The notes under the pieces: generated by a model
What the model saw: only the letters and a program-made list of their open reading frames with translations
Told to the model about the DNA's origin: nothing
The model's database searches: none
Made by a program: the position numbers and the translations under genes
Assembly (NCBI GenBank): GCA_020736575.1
Contig: JAGPYM010000002.1
Location: forward strand, 1,116,001-1,180,000
DNA: 64,000 bases
From: Thelonectria olida
Taxonomy: Eukaryota > Ascomycota > Sordariomycetes > Hypocreales > Nectriaceae
Reading direction: 5' to 3'
In this document: in pieces, positions 34,031 through 44,719 of the stretch
How the letters are laid out: the number at the start of each line of letters is the position of its first letter
Numbering within the stretch: position 1 is the first letter of the stretch

Positions 34031-35674
34031 ATGTGCATCAGTATCAACAGATGGTTCCTCTGTCCCTTGTTGACGCAACCAAATGACCAACAACCACCTG
34101 AATCGGATCCGCCATCTGACCCTTCCCGGCCCTGGAGGGATTGGAAGCACGATGATGTGGCCCCCAAAACCGAGGTCCATCGCCTCAACCTCTGCCGATT
34201 CGAAAACTTCACATATGTTCGTCATCTGCACAAGTCTACGATTCGGTGTGCTGTGACGATTGGCAGATTCTGTGAAGACTATCCCCAACAGACTTGCACC
34301 GAGCTTTACGCAATAGCGTGTCCAACCTGTACCAAGGACGATGTATGCGTCCTCTCTCAGCCCCCTTTCCATGTTTATCGCGAAGAACATATCCTCGGGT
34401 ATTTGGGTTCCGATATCCAGACCAAAATTGTCGAAAACTATTTTGCGGACCTTTGTGGCTTCGTGGTAACCTTACTTGACGTTGAGCTCGACGACCTACC
34501 CATCAAGCGTTGGACCCTCTGGCTGCACCACGTTGGCTCTATGTGCACGCAGAACAGTGATCACATAGTTGACGGCTCGTCGGGCTACTCTTTGCTTTGC
34601 AGTCAAACAGAATGTTCCAGCACGTACCGCTCCTGGAGCCATAACATCTCAAGGGCGGCTCGCATACATGATTCCAGACAACTGCGAAGTGGGAGAGCGA
34701 GCAACTGGTACGAAGAGATTGTAAAATGCCACCCCGAGCTAATACACATTTTAAAGGAAAGTTTTTTCGGCCACATCCCAAACCAGCAATGGTTTGCCTT
34801 GCCCGAGGAAGACGAAAACGTCAGAATGAGCCGCATGGTCGGCGTGTTGGGCGAAAACATCCAGATGCTCCTCTACTTGGGCCCAACGGTCCAAAAAGTC
34901 CCAGGCGCTGTGGTTGCCACTGAAGAAGAATGGCGAAAGCTTCTTCAAGGCAGAGAAACACTCGCAATGATCATTATCTGGTATGCAGCCTTGGACCCAG
35001 GTTTAAGCCCGCGTTTCCTCGAAGTACTCATGCGAGATCACATCCTCACCATCTTAAATCCCTTCTTAAACTTGGAGGATTACCCTCCAAATACGGAATT
35101 CCTTGAATGCCATCAACTAGGAAGCAAACCCACGCAAGAATTGGCCGTCCGCTTCTCACGCATGCTACAGGACCAGGAGAAGGTGGAGAGATTGAACAGC
35201 ACACTCCAACGTCAGGAGAAGCTACTTCAACTGCTACGCCGCAACAGGAGTATCGAGTATAAGAACAAGAGCGTCGAGCAACGGCTCGCCAGCGGTACAG
35301 CCTCCCAGTTCGCCCTTCAAGAGGATCGGTTCCAGGCCATCAAGGACATGCCAACGTGCATGGTATGCGCCGAGGATTTCCTGCACCAAGAAGTGCAGCC
35401 GATGCACATGCAAATCGCACAAATGCCTTGCTGCAAGCAGCCAATACATTTCCGCTGTTTCAAAGGCACTGTAATGTTTGCGCAACGTTGCCCTTACTGC
35501 AACTTTAGTCTCGAGAAGCACCTGGCAGTCGGGAAGGATCACTTCCACTGGGCGTCTGGTCATGGACGACTTGCGCGACCTGAGCAAGGCGGTCTGTTCC
35601 ACGAGCCCAATAGTGCTCAGAGGAGACAGTCGTTGAACAGTTTGGTGCAGGTGGTCCGAGAATATAACCGGTGA
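34031..35674 (+). CDS. RING-type zinc-finger protein, 547 residues
   Basis: A single exon from the ATG at 34031. Residues 443-490 form a RING-like finger: C443-x2-C446, then C467 C468, H473, C476 and C487-x2-C490. The usual fourth ligand position after the third Cys is Gln470, so either the adjacent C467 substitutes or one site is incomplete. A charged, probably coiled-coil helix (about 375-420, QDQEKVERLNSTLQRQEKLL) precedes it. The N-terminal 370 residues contain scattered Cys/His/Trp (CPTC, CSQTECSSTY) and match nothing I can name. RING proteins are usually E3 ubiquitin ligases, but this is a motif-level inference. The gene converges with UTP12, 451 bp between stops. Confidence 0.72.
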   Translation: MCISINRWFLCPLLTQPNDQQPPESDPPSDPSRPWRDWKHDDVAPKTEVHRLNLCRFENFTYVRHLHKSTIRCAVTIGRFCEDYPQQTCTELYAIACPTCTKDDVCVLSQPPFHVYREEHILGYLGSDIQTKIVENYFADLCGFVVTLLDVELDDLPIKRWTLWLHHVGSMCTQNSDHIVDGSSGYSLLCSQTECSSTYRSWSHNISRAARIHDSRQLRSGRASNWYEEIVKCHPELIHILKESFFGHIPNQQWFALPEEDENVRMSRMVGVLGENIQMLLYLGPTVQKVPGAVVATEEEWRKLLQGRETLAMIIIWYAALDPGLSPRFLEVLMRDHILTILNPFLNLEDYPPNTEFLECHQLGSKPTQELAVRFSRMLQDQEKVERLNSTLQRQEKLLQLLRRNRSIEYKNKSVEQRLASGTASQFALQEDRFQAIKDMPTCMVCAEDFLHQEVQPMHMQIAQMPCCKQPIHFRCFKGTVMFAQRCPYCNFSLEKHLAVGKDHFHWASGHGRLARPEQGGLFHEPNSAQRRQSLNSLVQVVREYNR

Positions 35675-36125
35675 GAAGAATTTCAGGACTGAGATCCATC
35701 GATTTTCTATCGGCTGGACTCAGTGACTGAGGTCATATTTCTAATCTCAAATTATGAACCCTATCACGGTTGATGGAGGCTTCATTAAAAAGGCGTATTG
35801 CATACCTACTAGGCTGGAATAAAAGGTAAATAAAAGGCGTTATCAATTGGATACAGCATAACTACGATTCATGAAGACGTGATACGAAGCAAAGGGTCCC
35901 GATCTCGTACTTGGGTTGGTCACTTCGTCTTTGACATACATTCTTGACATTTTCTTCTCGTTACACTATCACGATGCTTTTTCTGGCTTGAGACAAGACG
36001 AGGTCCTGTAAAAGCGATGATAATTTCAACAATGAGCCAAGAAGATGGTACGCAAATGGTGACATTCGACCTTATCCAAATCTATACATATACTTTTCCA
36101 TCCGTCCATGATTCATCTATCCACT
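35675..36125. other. intergenic region between convergent stops
   Basis: This 450-bp space carries the 3' ends of the RING gene and UTP12. It is A/T-rich with AATAAA-like strings (aataaaagg at about 35819 and aaataaaag at 35829). No coding frame is supported. Confidence 0.6.
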
Positions 36126-39065
36126 TCAAGCAACGTGAACAAAGGCGCGCTTCTTGGCGCTGCTCTCCTGGTTCTCCGCCTCCCAGTTCTCGTCGACGTA
36201 GTCCTTGATGCTCTTGTCCCGGATCTGCATGCCCACCACCTTGAGCGCCGCAATGTTGACGCCCATCTCATCCTTCTGGCGCTTGAGCGCGGCGCGCAGG
36301 TTGACGCGGATGCCGTCCAGCATGACCTTCATGGTGCGGCTGGCGACGATCTGCTTGTGGTGCGTCTTGAGCATGAAGAAGAGGATGCGGCACGTCAGGG
36401 GGATGTTCATGGAGCGCACGGCGAAGATGTTGAGGAAGGTGAAGAGGATGGGCACCGAGGCGAAGGGCAGGACGAGCAGCGCGTCGTGCAGCGCCGACGC
36501 CTTGATGCGCTGCAGGACGGACATGACGTGGGCCTCGGCCGAGATGTTTCCGAGGGCGAGGAAGACGGGGTTTCGTTGAGGGGGCATGGCGTGCGGGTTT
36601 GTGAGCTTGGCGTCCTCGTACTCTTTCAGGAGGTTGAGGTCAGCCATGCCCATCTCGAGGGCGTCGGCTATTCGCTCTCCAGCCATGAGGGTCTCGGTCG
36701 TCTGTTTTGTCGCGGCAGCAACCTCGCCGTTCTCGTCCTGCGCATCGGGTTCGCGCTCCAGCGACGTGGTCAGTGTGCTTTCGTACAGCTCTTCAATCTC
36801 CCTTTCGCGCTCTTCCTCGAGGAAGATTTGCTCCTCTGTCTCATCCCAAACTCGGATGCTCTTGTCGTGGCCGGCGCTGGCAAGGAAGTTTCCGCTGTGG
36901 CTCATGGCAATCGCCCATACTTCGCCGTGGTGGCCATCCATTCTCTGGATCTGCTCAAACTTGTCGGCATCCCAGTATCGGATAGTGCGATCCTTGCTGC
37001 TGCTGAAGAAATGATGGCCGTTTCCATCAGAGTTGTGAGGGACAAAAGCAACTTGCAGAATACTGTCTTGGTGTCCAAAGAGCGCCTTGTGACAATCACC
37101 AAAGTCCAGACCCCATATTCTGATGTTCTTGTCGGCGGAGCTGGTGACAATCAGTTTGCTGTCGTACGAAATGTCCATGCTGAGAACAGGAAGTTTGTGG
37201 CCGTAGAGGTTCAGGTAGAGTTTCAGGGAGTCAACGAAGAAGACCTTGACGGTGTTGTCGAGCAGGGCAACGGCCAAGAGCCTGGCATCTGGCGAAAACT
37301 TGAGGCTGAGAATATCATCAGAAACCTTCATCGTCCTCGACTGAACAAGCTTCAATTTTGGTGTCGTCCTCCTCGTGCCGAGTACTTCTTCTTGGACAAT
37401 CTTAAAGTCCCAGAACTTGGCCGTCTTGTCGGCACTGCCTGAAACGACTGACTGGCCGTTGGGGTGAACTTGCAACGACCAAATAGCGCCTTCGTGAGCA
37501 TCGACACTGTCAAGTAGGGCGGCAGAGGCGACATCAAAGAGCTGAAGTTCGCCGCTCTTCGTACCAACCACAACCACCTTGTCTCCGGGCAAGAATGAGC
37601 AGCACAGCGCATACCCGCTTTCAAATGTACGGATGCAGTTCTGTGTCTTGATATTCCAAATCTTTAGGCTTCCGTTGGATGCTGATGCCAACATCTTGTC
37701 ATCTGAGCTCAGGGATAGGGCGCGAATGTCTGTTCGGTGCCCTGGTAGCTCAACTGCCAAAGACCGTGTGTAATCGGGGACATCTTCCTTCTTTGATTTG
37801 TCGCTCTTCTCCTTGGTCGGTAGACTGTAATACTCGAGCTGGTTGTTGGTCGTTCCTACAAGCAGGTGAAGATCTTTCTGTCCAGCCGGCACCGCCCAGT
37901 CCACAGATCGTACTTTGCCGCCAGTCCGTACAATGACGTATTGAACAAATACATCACTTACATCGGCTTTTGATACATCCTCTGACTTGTCATCCCTATT
38001 TGCGGCCTCGTATTCGGCTGACTTGCCGTCCTTTTGCTTCTCACGGCGCCTTCTGCGCTTGCGGGCCAAAGCCTTCTTGATCTCGGTCTCGGATCGTATC
38101 CGCCACACATCTACTGCCTTTTCTGAGCCATGGACGGCGAAATAGTCCCGCTTAGGGTGGAAGATGACTTCGGTGGCTTTGTCCTTGCTCTGCCGGTGCA
38201 GAGTTCCGCGGTCATGAAGGAATTGAGCGACAGCGGACACATCAACCCGACGAGCACTCAATGCTAGGCCGTCAGCGTCAAGAGACCATACTTTGATCTC
38301 TCCGTCGTTTCCAGCCGTGATGCACCCGCTGTAGTCTGGTGAAAGCCCGAGAGCCCAACACTCTCCGTTCGTTTGTGAAATGTGTGTCTCAATGCAATGT
38401 CTTGAGTTCAGATCCCAGAGTTTGATGAGAGAGTCCTTGCCGGTGGTCAACAGGAAACCATCTGATACACCGTCCGTATCAACCACCATTGCTTGCTCGC
38501 CATCTTCGCCTTTTACTTGCGGCACTGGCTCGACGAATTCAAGGCCCGTCACTTGATCCTTGTGTCCTCGCAACTTGAACTGGCCAACTTCAGCGACGAG
38601 ATCCCAGACAATAATGTCTGTGTCCTTGGAACCACTGGCAAGTCTCACACCGGACTTGTCGAACACAAGTTTGGTGATGGCTGACTTGTGGCCGTTGAAG
38701 TTGACAATGACGGTGGAGATCTTGCTATCCCAAAGTCGAATGCTCCCGTCCTCGTAACCCACGGCGAAGACGTCCTTGTCGGCCTTGCTCTGGGCGATCG
38801 CGGTTACAGGAACCGTACATCGTTCATCGCGCCAACGGCTAATTAGTTCGCCCTTCTTAATATCCCAGCAAATGACTTCTTCGTTCGCAGCCGCGATCGC
38901 TTGTCCCGCGCCAGTGCCGGTTCGGTCCTTCGATGCCCAGACGAGATTCGAGGTGCTGGAGGCGACGACGCCAAAGGATTTGGTGTGCTCAAATTTTCTA
39001 ATTGCATCAACGTTAGCATAAGTCGCAAGTATCCCCCGATAATCTTACAAATATGACTTGACCAT
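36126..39065 (-). CDS. utp12: U3 snoRNP protein UTP12/DIP2 (WD40)
   Basis: A 17-nt first exon (39049-39065) is joined over a 51-nt intron (GTAAGA..TTAG) to 36126-38997, giving 962 residues. It begins MVKSYLKFEHTKSFGVVASS, which I recognise from the Utp12/Dip2/WDR3 family. Many WD40 repeats form two propellers (for example GHKSAITKLVFDKSGVRLAS, GHQDSILQVAFVPH, HHGEVWAIAMSHSGNFLAS). A basic stretch, LARKRRRRREKQKD, in the linker is a likely nucleolar signal. The C-terminal helical Utp12 domain is present (VLQRIKASALHDALLVLPF onward). The protein is part of the UTP-B complex of the small-subunit processome that makes 18S rRNA in the nucleolus. Length fits the family. It shares a divergent promoter with ARPC2. 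Confidence 0.95.
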
Positions 39066-39339
39066 GTTTGCCGAGTTGCGACCAGCATTGGCCTCTTCAA
39101 CTTTTCTTCGTCTACAGCAGAGAATCTCAAGATCTTAGCCCACGATTTACTTGGATGGGAATTTTTCTTATCGATAAGACTGTGGCGCGTGGCCCACAGC
39201 TGTCGCAGCTCGACGTCACGTGGGCGGTTGGGAGCTCGACCGTTTGGCATGCTCACCACGTCAGCCCCACTACCCAGGCGTCACCCCAAGCTCCAGGTCG
39301 ACGACAGGAAAGGGGATCGCAAACCAGCTCACCTTCAAG
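39066..39339. promoter_or_regulatory. 274-bp bidirectional promoter of UTP12 and ARPC2
   Basis: The two start codons face away from each other across 274 bp. Near the middle, at 39212-39223, is a composite of overlapping sites: ACGTCA (CRE-like) fused to TCACGTG (E-box/Cbf1-like). The rest is mixed sequence without a clear TATA box. Motif function is inference from consensus. Confidence 0.6.
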
Positions 39340-40503
39340 ATGCTTTTGCTAGACTATCAGAATGTGCTGATTCAATCGGTACTTACCGAAAGATTCTCCG
39401 GGTAAGTGTTCACATATTGCCATCTTTCGAGGTTGAGCTAATCATACGTCAGTGCCCCTCCCGCCTCCATCGACCAGACGGTCAGCGACTTCGACGGCGT
39501 TACCTTCCATATCTCGACCCCTGAGACCAAGACTCAGATCCTACTTTCTATTCAAATACGCTGCTTCCCCGATCTCGTTCAATATGGTGCCGAGGAGGTC
39601 CTCCAGCGAGAGTATGGCGAATACGTGGCCCCGGTCGAGCCGGGCTTCGACTTCTCGGTCATGGTAGACCTTGAAAACCTCCCAGAGACTAAGGGTATAG
39701 TTGGCGTCTGCTCTGCAGATGGAAATTCCAATGCTAATGTTCTACTTAGAGGAGCGTGAGGCTCTAGCCCTGAAGTTTGCCCTCCTAAAGCGCAACGCCA
39801 TGGCTGCACCGTTCGAGCAGGCCTACCAGGAGCACTACGAGCTCAGAGAGGAGGCGTCGAAGTTTACATCCGAGGAAGCTCCCCAGGGAGTTCGCGAAGG
39901 CGGCGCAGTCAAGGCTATTCACTACCGAGAGGAGGAGGCCATCTATGTGAAGGCCAGCCACGACCGAGTGACCGTGATCTTCAGCACTGTCTTCCGAGAG
40001 GAGACGGACAGGGTATTTGGCAAGGTCTTTATTCAAGAATTCGTTGATGCGCGAAGGAGAGCCATCCAGAATGCCCCGCAAGTGCTCTTCAGGAATGACC
40101 CTCCTCTCGAGCTGCAAGGAGTTCAAGGCGTCCTCGACAGCGGCGCTGGTGACATCGGATATGTCACTTTCGGTATGTGGTCTCAATTTCAGCAAATGCG
40201 CCTTCAGCTAATTTGTCACAGTTCTTTTCCCCCGTCACCTGACTCCTCAGCGAATGAACGATGTCATCTCCCACATCCAGACTTTCCGTGACTACTTCCA
40301 CTACCATATTAAGGCATCAAAGGCGTACATTCACTCTCGTATGCGAAAGCGAACCGCCGATTTCCTCCAAGGTATGACTTTCTATCAATTGCTGGTGGGG
40401 ACAAAGTTAACACGTATCAGTACTGCGCCGAGCCAGACCCGAAAACGAGGAGAAGGAGAGAAAGACTGCAAGCGGCAGAACTTTCAAGGTGCAAGGAAAC
40501 TAG
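39340..40503 (+). CDS. arc35: Arp2/3 complex 34-kDa subunit (ARPC2/Arc35)
   Basis: Five exons, 39340-39401, 39453-39694, 39750-40172, 40222-40371 and 40421-40503, give 319 residues. All four introns are 49-55 nt with GT..AG borders. The N-terminus [19 protein letters not shown] and the core blocks [20 protein letters not shown] and [13 protein letters not shown] are diagnostic of p34-Arc. The subunit forms the structural core of Arp2/3 with ARPC4 and contacts the mother filament, so it is needed for branched actin at endocytic patches and hyphal tips. Length agrees with the family. Coding sequence is conserved through every splice, and I see no defect. Confidence 0.95.
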
Positions 40504-40884
40504 GCGTTTGGGTAGAAGGAGGCTGGAATTCCTGTCACGAAAGCACTAGATGGATGCGCCGTCGGATATCAAGTCAATGGAGCTTGGTGGGGGTTAGACA
40601 TGTTGGAGTGAGAGCTGCCATGAGCGACTTAAATCATAAAATCACCTCAATTGAAAACTTATATGCATATGAAAGAAAAGTCAGCTCATACTGTCGTTGG
40701 TTCGAACAAATTGTGGTGTTGTGTTCCCGCGGAGGCAATCCCGCCTGAGGCACCCAGTTAGCGCCGAACAGAGCACATCCCACTTCCAGCCTCCCGCCTA
40801 CCTAGAACTAGAGCGCGGTCCTGCAGTTGACCGCCGGTCGAATGTCAACTCAGCACCCAGCATCACGACCACCGGGTCGCAAAA
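40504..40884. other. short intergenic region before LCL3
   Basis: 381 bp between the ARPC2 stop and the LCL3 start on the same strand, enough for a 3' UTR and a compact promoter. Nothing else is seen. Confidence 0.6.
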
Positions 40885-41734
40885 ATGGTATGGCCGTTCG
40901 GATCGTCGAACCCTGGAAAAGACGACAAGCGCAAAGATGAGAACCCCGCACAGCGTTCGGTCTCATGGTCCAACTCCCTGGGAACTCCCGAACCCGACCC
41001 TTTCTTCGCTGCAAAGGAATGGGCTCCCACCGTCCTCTTTTCCCTAGCAGGTCTGGGAGCTCTGCAGCTATATGCGAATTATCTTCGAAGAATACCCGGA
41101 GCCGCCTTTATTCGTCCGACTTTCTTTCGAAAACGAAGCATCTATGGCAGGGTTACTAGTGTCGGAGACGGCGACGGCTTCCACATGTTTCACACTCCAG
41201 GAGGACGTGCTGTGGGCTGGGGCTGGTTGAGAAGGATTCCCGAAAAGCGAAAGGAACTCAAGGATCGAACGGTAACTATGCGCGTCCCAGTTGAGTACGA
41301 ACGCGAGCTAATGCTATGGGCAGATCTCGATTCGAATCGCTGGCATCGATGCACCCGAACTACCACACTTTGGCCGACCCACGCAGCCCTATGCCGAAGA
41401 AGCGCTTAAGTGGCTGTCGGGTTATATCCTGAACCGCAACGTTCGAGCCTACATTTACAAGCGTGATCAGTATGACCGTGTAATTGCAACGGTATATATA
41501 CGAAGGTTCTTGTTCCGCAAGAACGTTGGTCTCGAATTAGTGAAGGCAGGGCTGGCGACGACATACGAAGCAAAATCGGGTGCTGAATTTGGTGGATTAA
41601 AAAAGGTGTATGAGAAGGCCGAGGCTAAAGCTAAGAGGAAACGAAAGGGTATGTGGTCTATAGACCCAAGCAAGTTCGAGAGCCCAAGGGAGTACAAAGC
41701 GAAGTGGGCAAAGCATGATGAGAAGGGCACCTGA
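40885..41734 (+). CDS. lcl3: LCL3, membrane-anchored SNase-like endonuclease
   Basis: Exons 40885-41271 and 41324-41734, with a 52-nt intron (GTAACT..GCAG), give 265 residues. One membrane segment lies near residues 47-66 ([20 protein letters not shown]). The staphylococcal-nuclease fold follows: [20 protein letters not shown], then across the splice [17 protein letters not shown] with the catalytic Arg and the Asp/Glu pair, and [19 protein letters not shown] with a second basic residue. The C-terminus is Lys-rich ([15 protein letters not shown]). Lcl3 is a mitochondrial protein affecting chronological lifespan in yeast; its nuclease activity is predicted from the fold. Length matches fungal orthologues. 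Confidence 0.93.
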
Positions 41735-44719
41735 TATGTTTTAACGAGTCAAGAATCGATACCACCATACGATATTCCGAATGATTGAAGAAGGGCTGGA
41801 TGGGTGTTTTGCGAGGACCATGTTTTATCCAGTAGATAGTACAGGTCTACGACATGATATCAACTCCGAGACAGTCGCAGGATTGTCAGTCGGTTAAAGG
41901 GTCAACGAACCAATACGGCTTTCAAGCTTGGTCAGATAGATCTGGACATGGCAGAGCGGGTCGGTTCGTGTATCATCGCCTCAAGAAACCGAGCCGTGAT
42001 TGCCAGAAGGCAGCATGTACCATGTACAGAGAAGGGTGAAAATGCTATCATTGGTACCTCCATATCAAGACGACACGACCATGAAGAAAGACGCGACACC
42101 GCGATATCTCCACCTCACGGATGGTGGACCAGCCGGTGCTTCAAGTTGCAACACCCGCCTAAGGTATGATAAACATATCACAAGCTATCTACAGTAGGAC
42201 CTAGTTATGCAACTGGCGTCCCAGCCAGAATTTTACGCATTTGACGGCCTAATTGTGGTGGTGGTCAGCAGATGGAGCGTGCCACGTCAACGGTAGTGAG
42301 TAAGGCACAAGCGTGAAGCGTGACATCGGCGACGGGACATGCCAACTCAGATATGCAGCGGTTTCATGCTGCCCTGTCGATGTGAGCTTATTATGTTGCT
42401 TTATGTAGGTGTGTAGATGCAGATGTAGGTCCAGCTCAGCAGGCAAGGTGAAGAGTCCGCGACGGTTGGATCAAACCTGTTTAGATCTCGGCTGCCTCCT
42501 TGATGCCCACTGCAAGCATGCCTAAGTAAGGTACCGAGTTGCGGTCGTTGGTGCGAATAATACACTGTGATGTCAGATGATGGGGACGCAGGCTGAGAAG
42601 CATGAACACACGAGGTCCAACCAACGTCTTGTCGATGCGGCGAGGCCGGTGATTGGCACAAGGGAACAGAGCAATTTGAGGTAAATGCCACGAGATCCAC
42701 TGGTTTCTTGTGTGCGGTACCCATGTCTTCGAAGAGGAATGAGCCGCGATATCTGGGACATTCCTTAACACAAGCAAGCATATTAATTATATGTGACTGT
42801 ATAACTTGAAAGTTCTCGTTGTCCTCGGTGCACCACGTATGCCCCTGTCCGAGACAATGCAAGAGTTCCATCACCATGTCAGTCACTCTGGTAATGTGCT
42901 ACGAATGCCCCCCTCCTTCCCCCCAGCCTCTTTGTCTTAGTGCACTAGAGTAGATCAAAATAAACCAGTGACAGCCGTCAGAGAAATGGCGGTGTTATGC
43001 TCGGATATTAATGTCGGCCCCCGTGTTCATGGTGACTTGCAAAGCGGGCCGACGGTCGAGAACCCCTTGAGCCCCTTGACATGCATCCATGGATGGAAAA
43101 CGTCAGGGGTTCTTCAAGCAAGCAGGCCACGAATAGCACGACCGCCACGACCCGGTCCCAGCGGTGAATGCATGCACAACGAAGAAAGGGAGTCTTGCGT
43201 GTCTCTCTTGCTTGGTTGGTCCACTCTCTCCGTGCCTGCACTCCGTCGTTTAGCTGCGTGCTGGGTCGGGTCCTCGACTCTGAAGCTCCGAAGACCCAAA
43301 CCTTTCACTCTCTCTTCCTTTGCGAGCGAGAATTCCTTCATCCCACGAGCGGAGGGGATCCTTACCTTTCGCTTTCCGGTCCCTTTTTTTCAGTCATTCG
43401 TTTCTACCCAACTTCTATTCTTACTCTTTGACCCTTGCCAACGTGTGTGACGCACCGCCCGCCCACTCCCTGCGCCTCTGCCTTCACGCTGCCTCTCTCT
43501 TTCTCATCGCCCAATAGGCGTATCTGACGTTCCTTTGAAGCCTCACTCACTCGCTCTCTTACTCACCTACCCACCCTCGAACTATTTTCTGCCGATCCGT
43601 CTCAACGCCAACACCGATCCTTCCGGATCTTGACGTCGACTTCGCCAGCCGCCATATCTGTCAAGCTCTCGCCGTTGAGGCGTTGCATTCCAGCGTGGTC
43701 GACCCGGTGATTCAGCCAACCCGTCCCTCCTTTTCCGAGGTTCCCACTTCTCCTCGACGACGAGCGAAGCAAGCAACTCGACCTTGCGACGCGTCGAAAA
43801 ACTCAACTTCCCAGCAACTTCCCTGATCCAAGGAATACGAAGTCGGCGACAACTCTTGCAATTACCATCCACAATAACGAGTTCGAGCGATCCAAGCAAT
43901 CACTTCTGCAGCGACCAATTCAAGATCATCGGCGTCGCAGCTAAATTGAAGTGGCGCCCTAACTGGCCCGTTCCCGTGGTTGCGCTACGTCCTGAAGGTA
44001 CTCCGTACTTCCTACGGTACGCCTCTGTCCCCCCAAAACCATTCATTTTCCAGTCACCTCGCACGAAAGTCACCAACCACAACGCTTTTTCGACCGAATT
44101 CTCGTGTGCGCAGCAATTTGCGCTTTGTCCCCTCCCTCCGTACATTTTTCTTGCTTCTCGAATCTCCTTGTGGCACATCGTCACTCAGGAACCGTTTATC
44201 TAACCTTGTCGCCTCAGGTACCGTTTAGCAGTGGATTGAGAGGTCTAGTCCAAGTCGGGCTAGCGCGCAGCTGTTGGCACTCACCTCAGTGCACGTCTCG
44301 AATTGGGCCATCACCACTCACCAGCAATTTCCCGCATCGTGCTGTGGTGCACTGCCCTCACGCAAACTTCACCTGAACATCACACGAATTCGACTCCCAA
44401 ATTCTGCTCCGAGAGCGACCACGATCCCACGACGAAACGAGACCTCGCGCCGATTGCCGGTTTTCCATTCGGTTCAGATTTCCCGATTTCTACCTCGCAA
44501 AGCAGTTTACAACCCTGTCCCTCGTACCTCCGTCGCGCATTTCGTCACCACTGTTGCGCACGACCACCCCTTTCTATGGCCCACAATCGACTCTGAGATG
44601 CCCGTAAGATCAGAATTACCGTCAACGATACATTCAGGGTCTATCTATTAGGTCCGGAAACTTAACACAACCCCATCGACCAAGCTTAAGGCATCCTTAG
44701 TCGACGAGAAGCAACAGCA
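41735..44719. other. 3-kb intergenic region and long pyrimidine-rich RAX2 leader
   Basis: 41735-43100 shows only short unrelated frames on both strands; the longest (minus, 42401-42886) has no recognisable domain. From about 43170 to 44719 the plus strand is C/T-rich, as in the leaders of neighbouring genes, suggesting a long RAX2 5' UTR. A short upstream ORF (44598-44651, 17 residues) lies near its end, with a GTAAGA..TTAG pair inside that could also be a 48-nt leader intron. Confidence 0.55.

Noticed and set aside
36108..37442. 444-codon open frame on the plus strand opposite UTP12
   Set aside because: It lies entirely antisense to the conserved WD40/Utp12 coding sequence and mirrors its codon bias; the product resembles nothing and has no independent splice or promoter signals.
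42401..42886. 161-codon minus-strand frame between LCL3 and RAX2
   Set aside because: Cys/His/Ser-rich translation with no pattern I recognise; a second frame overlaps it with equal openness. Could be a decayed gene, but I cannot support that.
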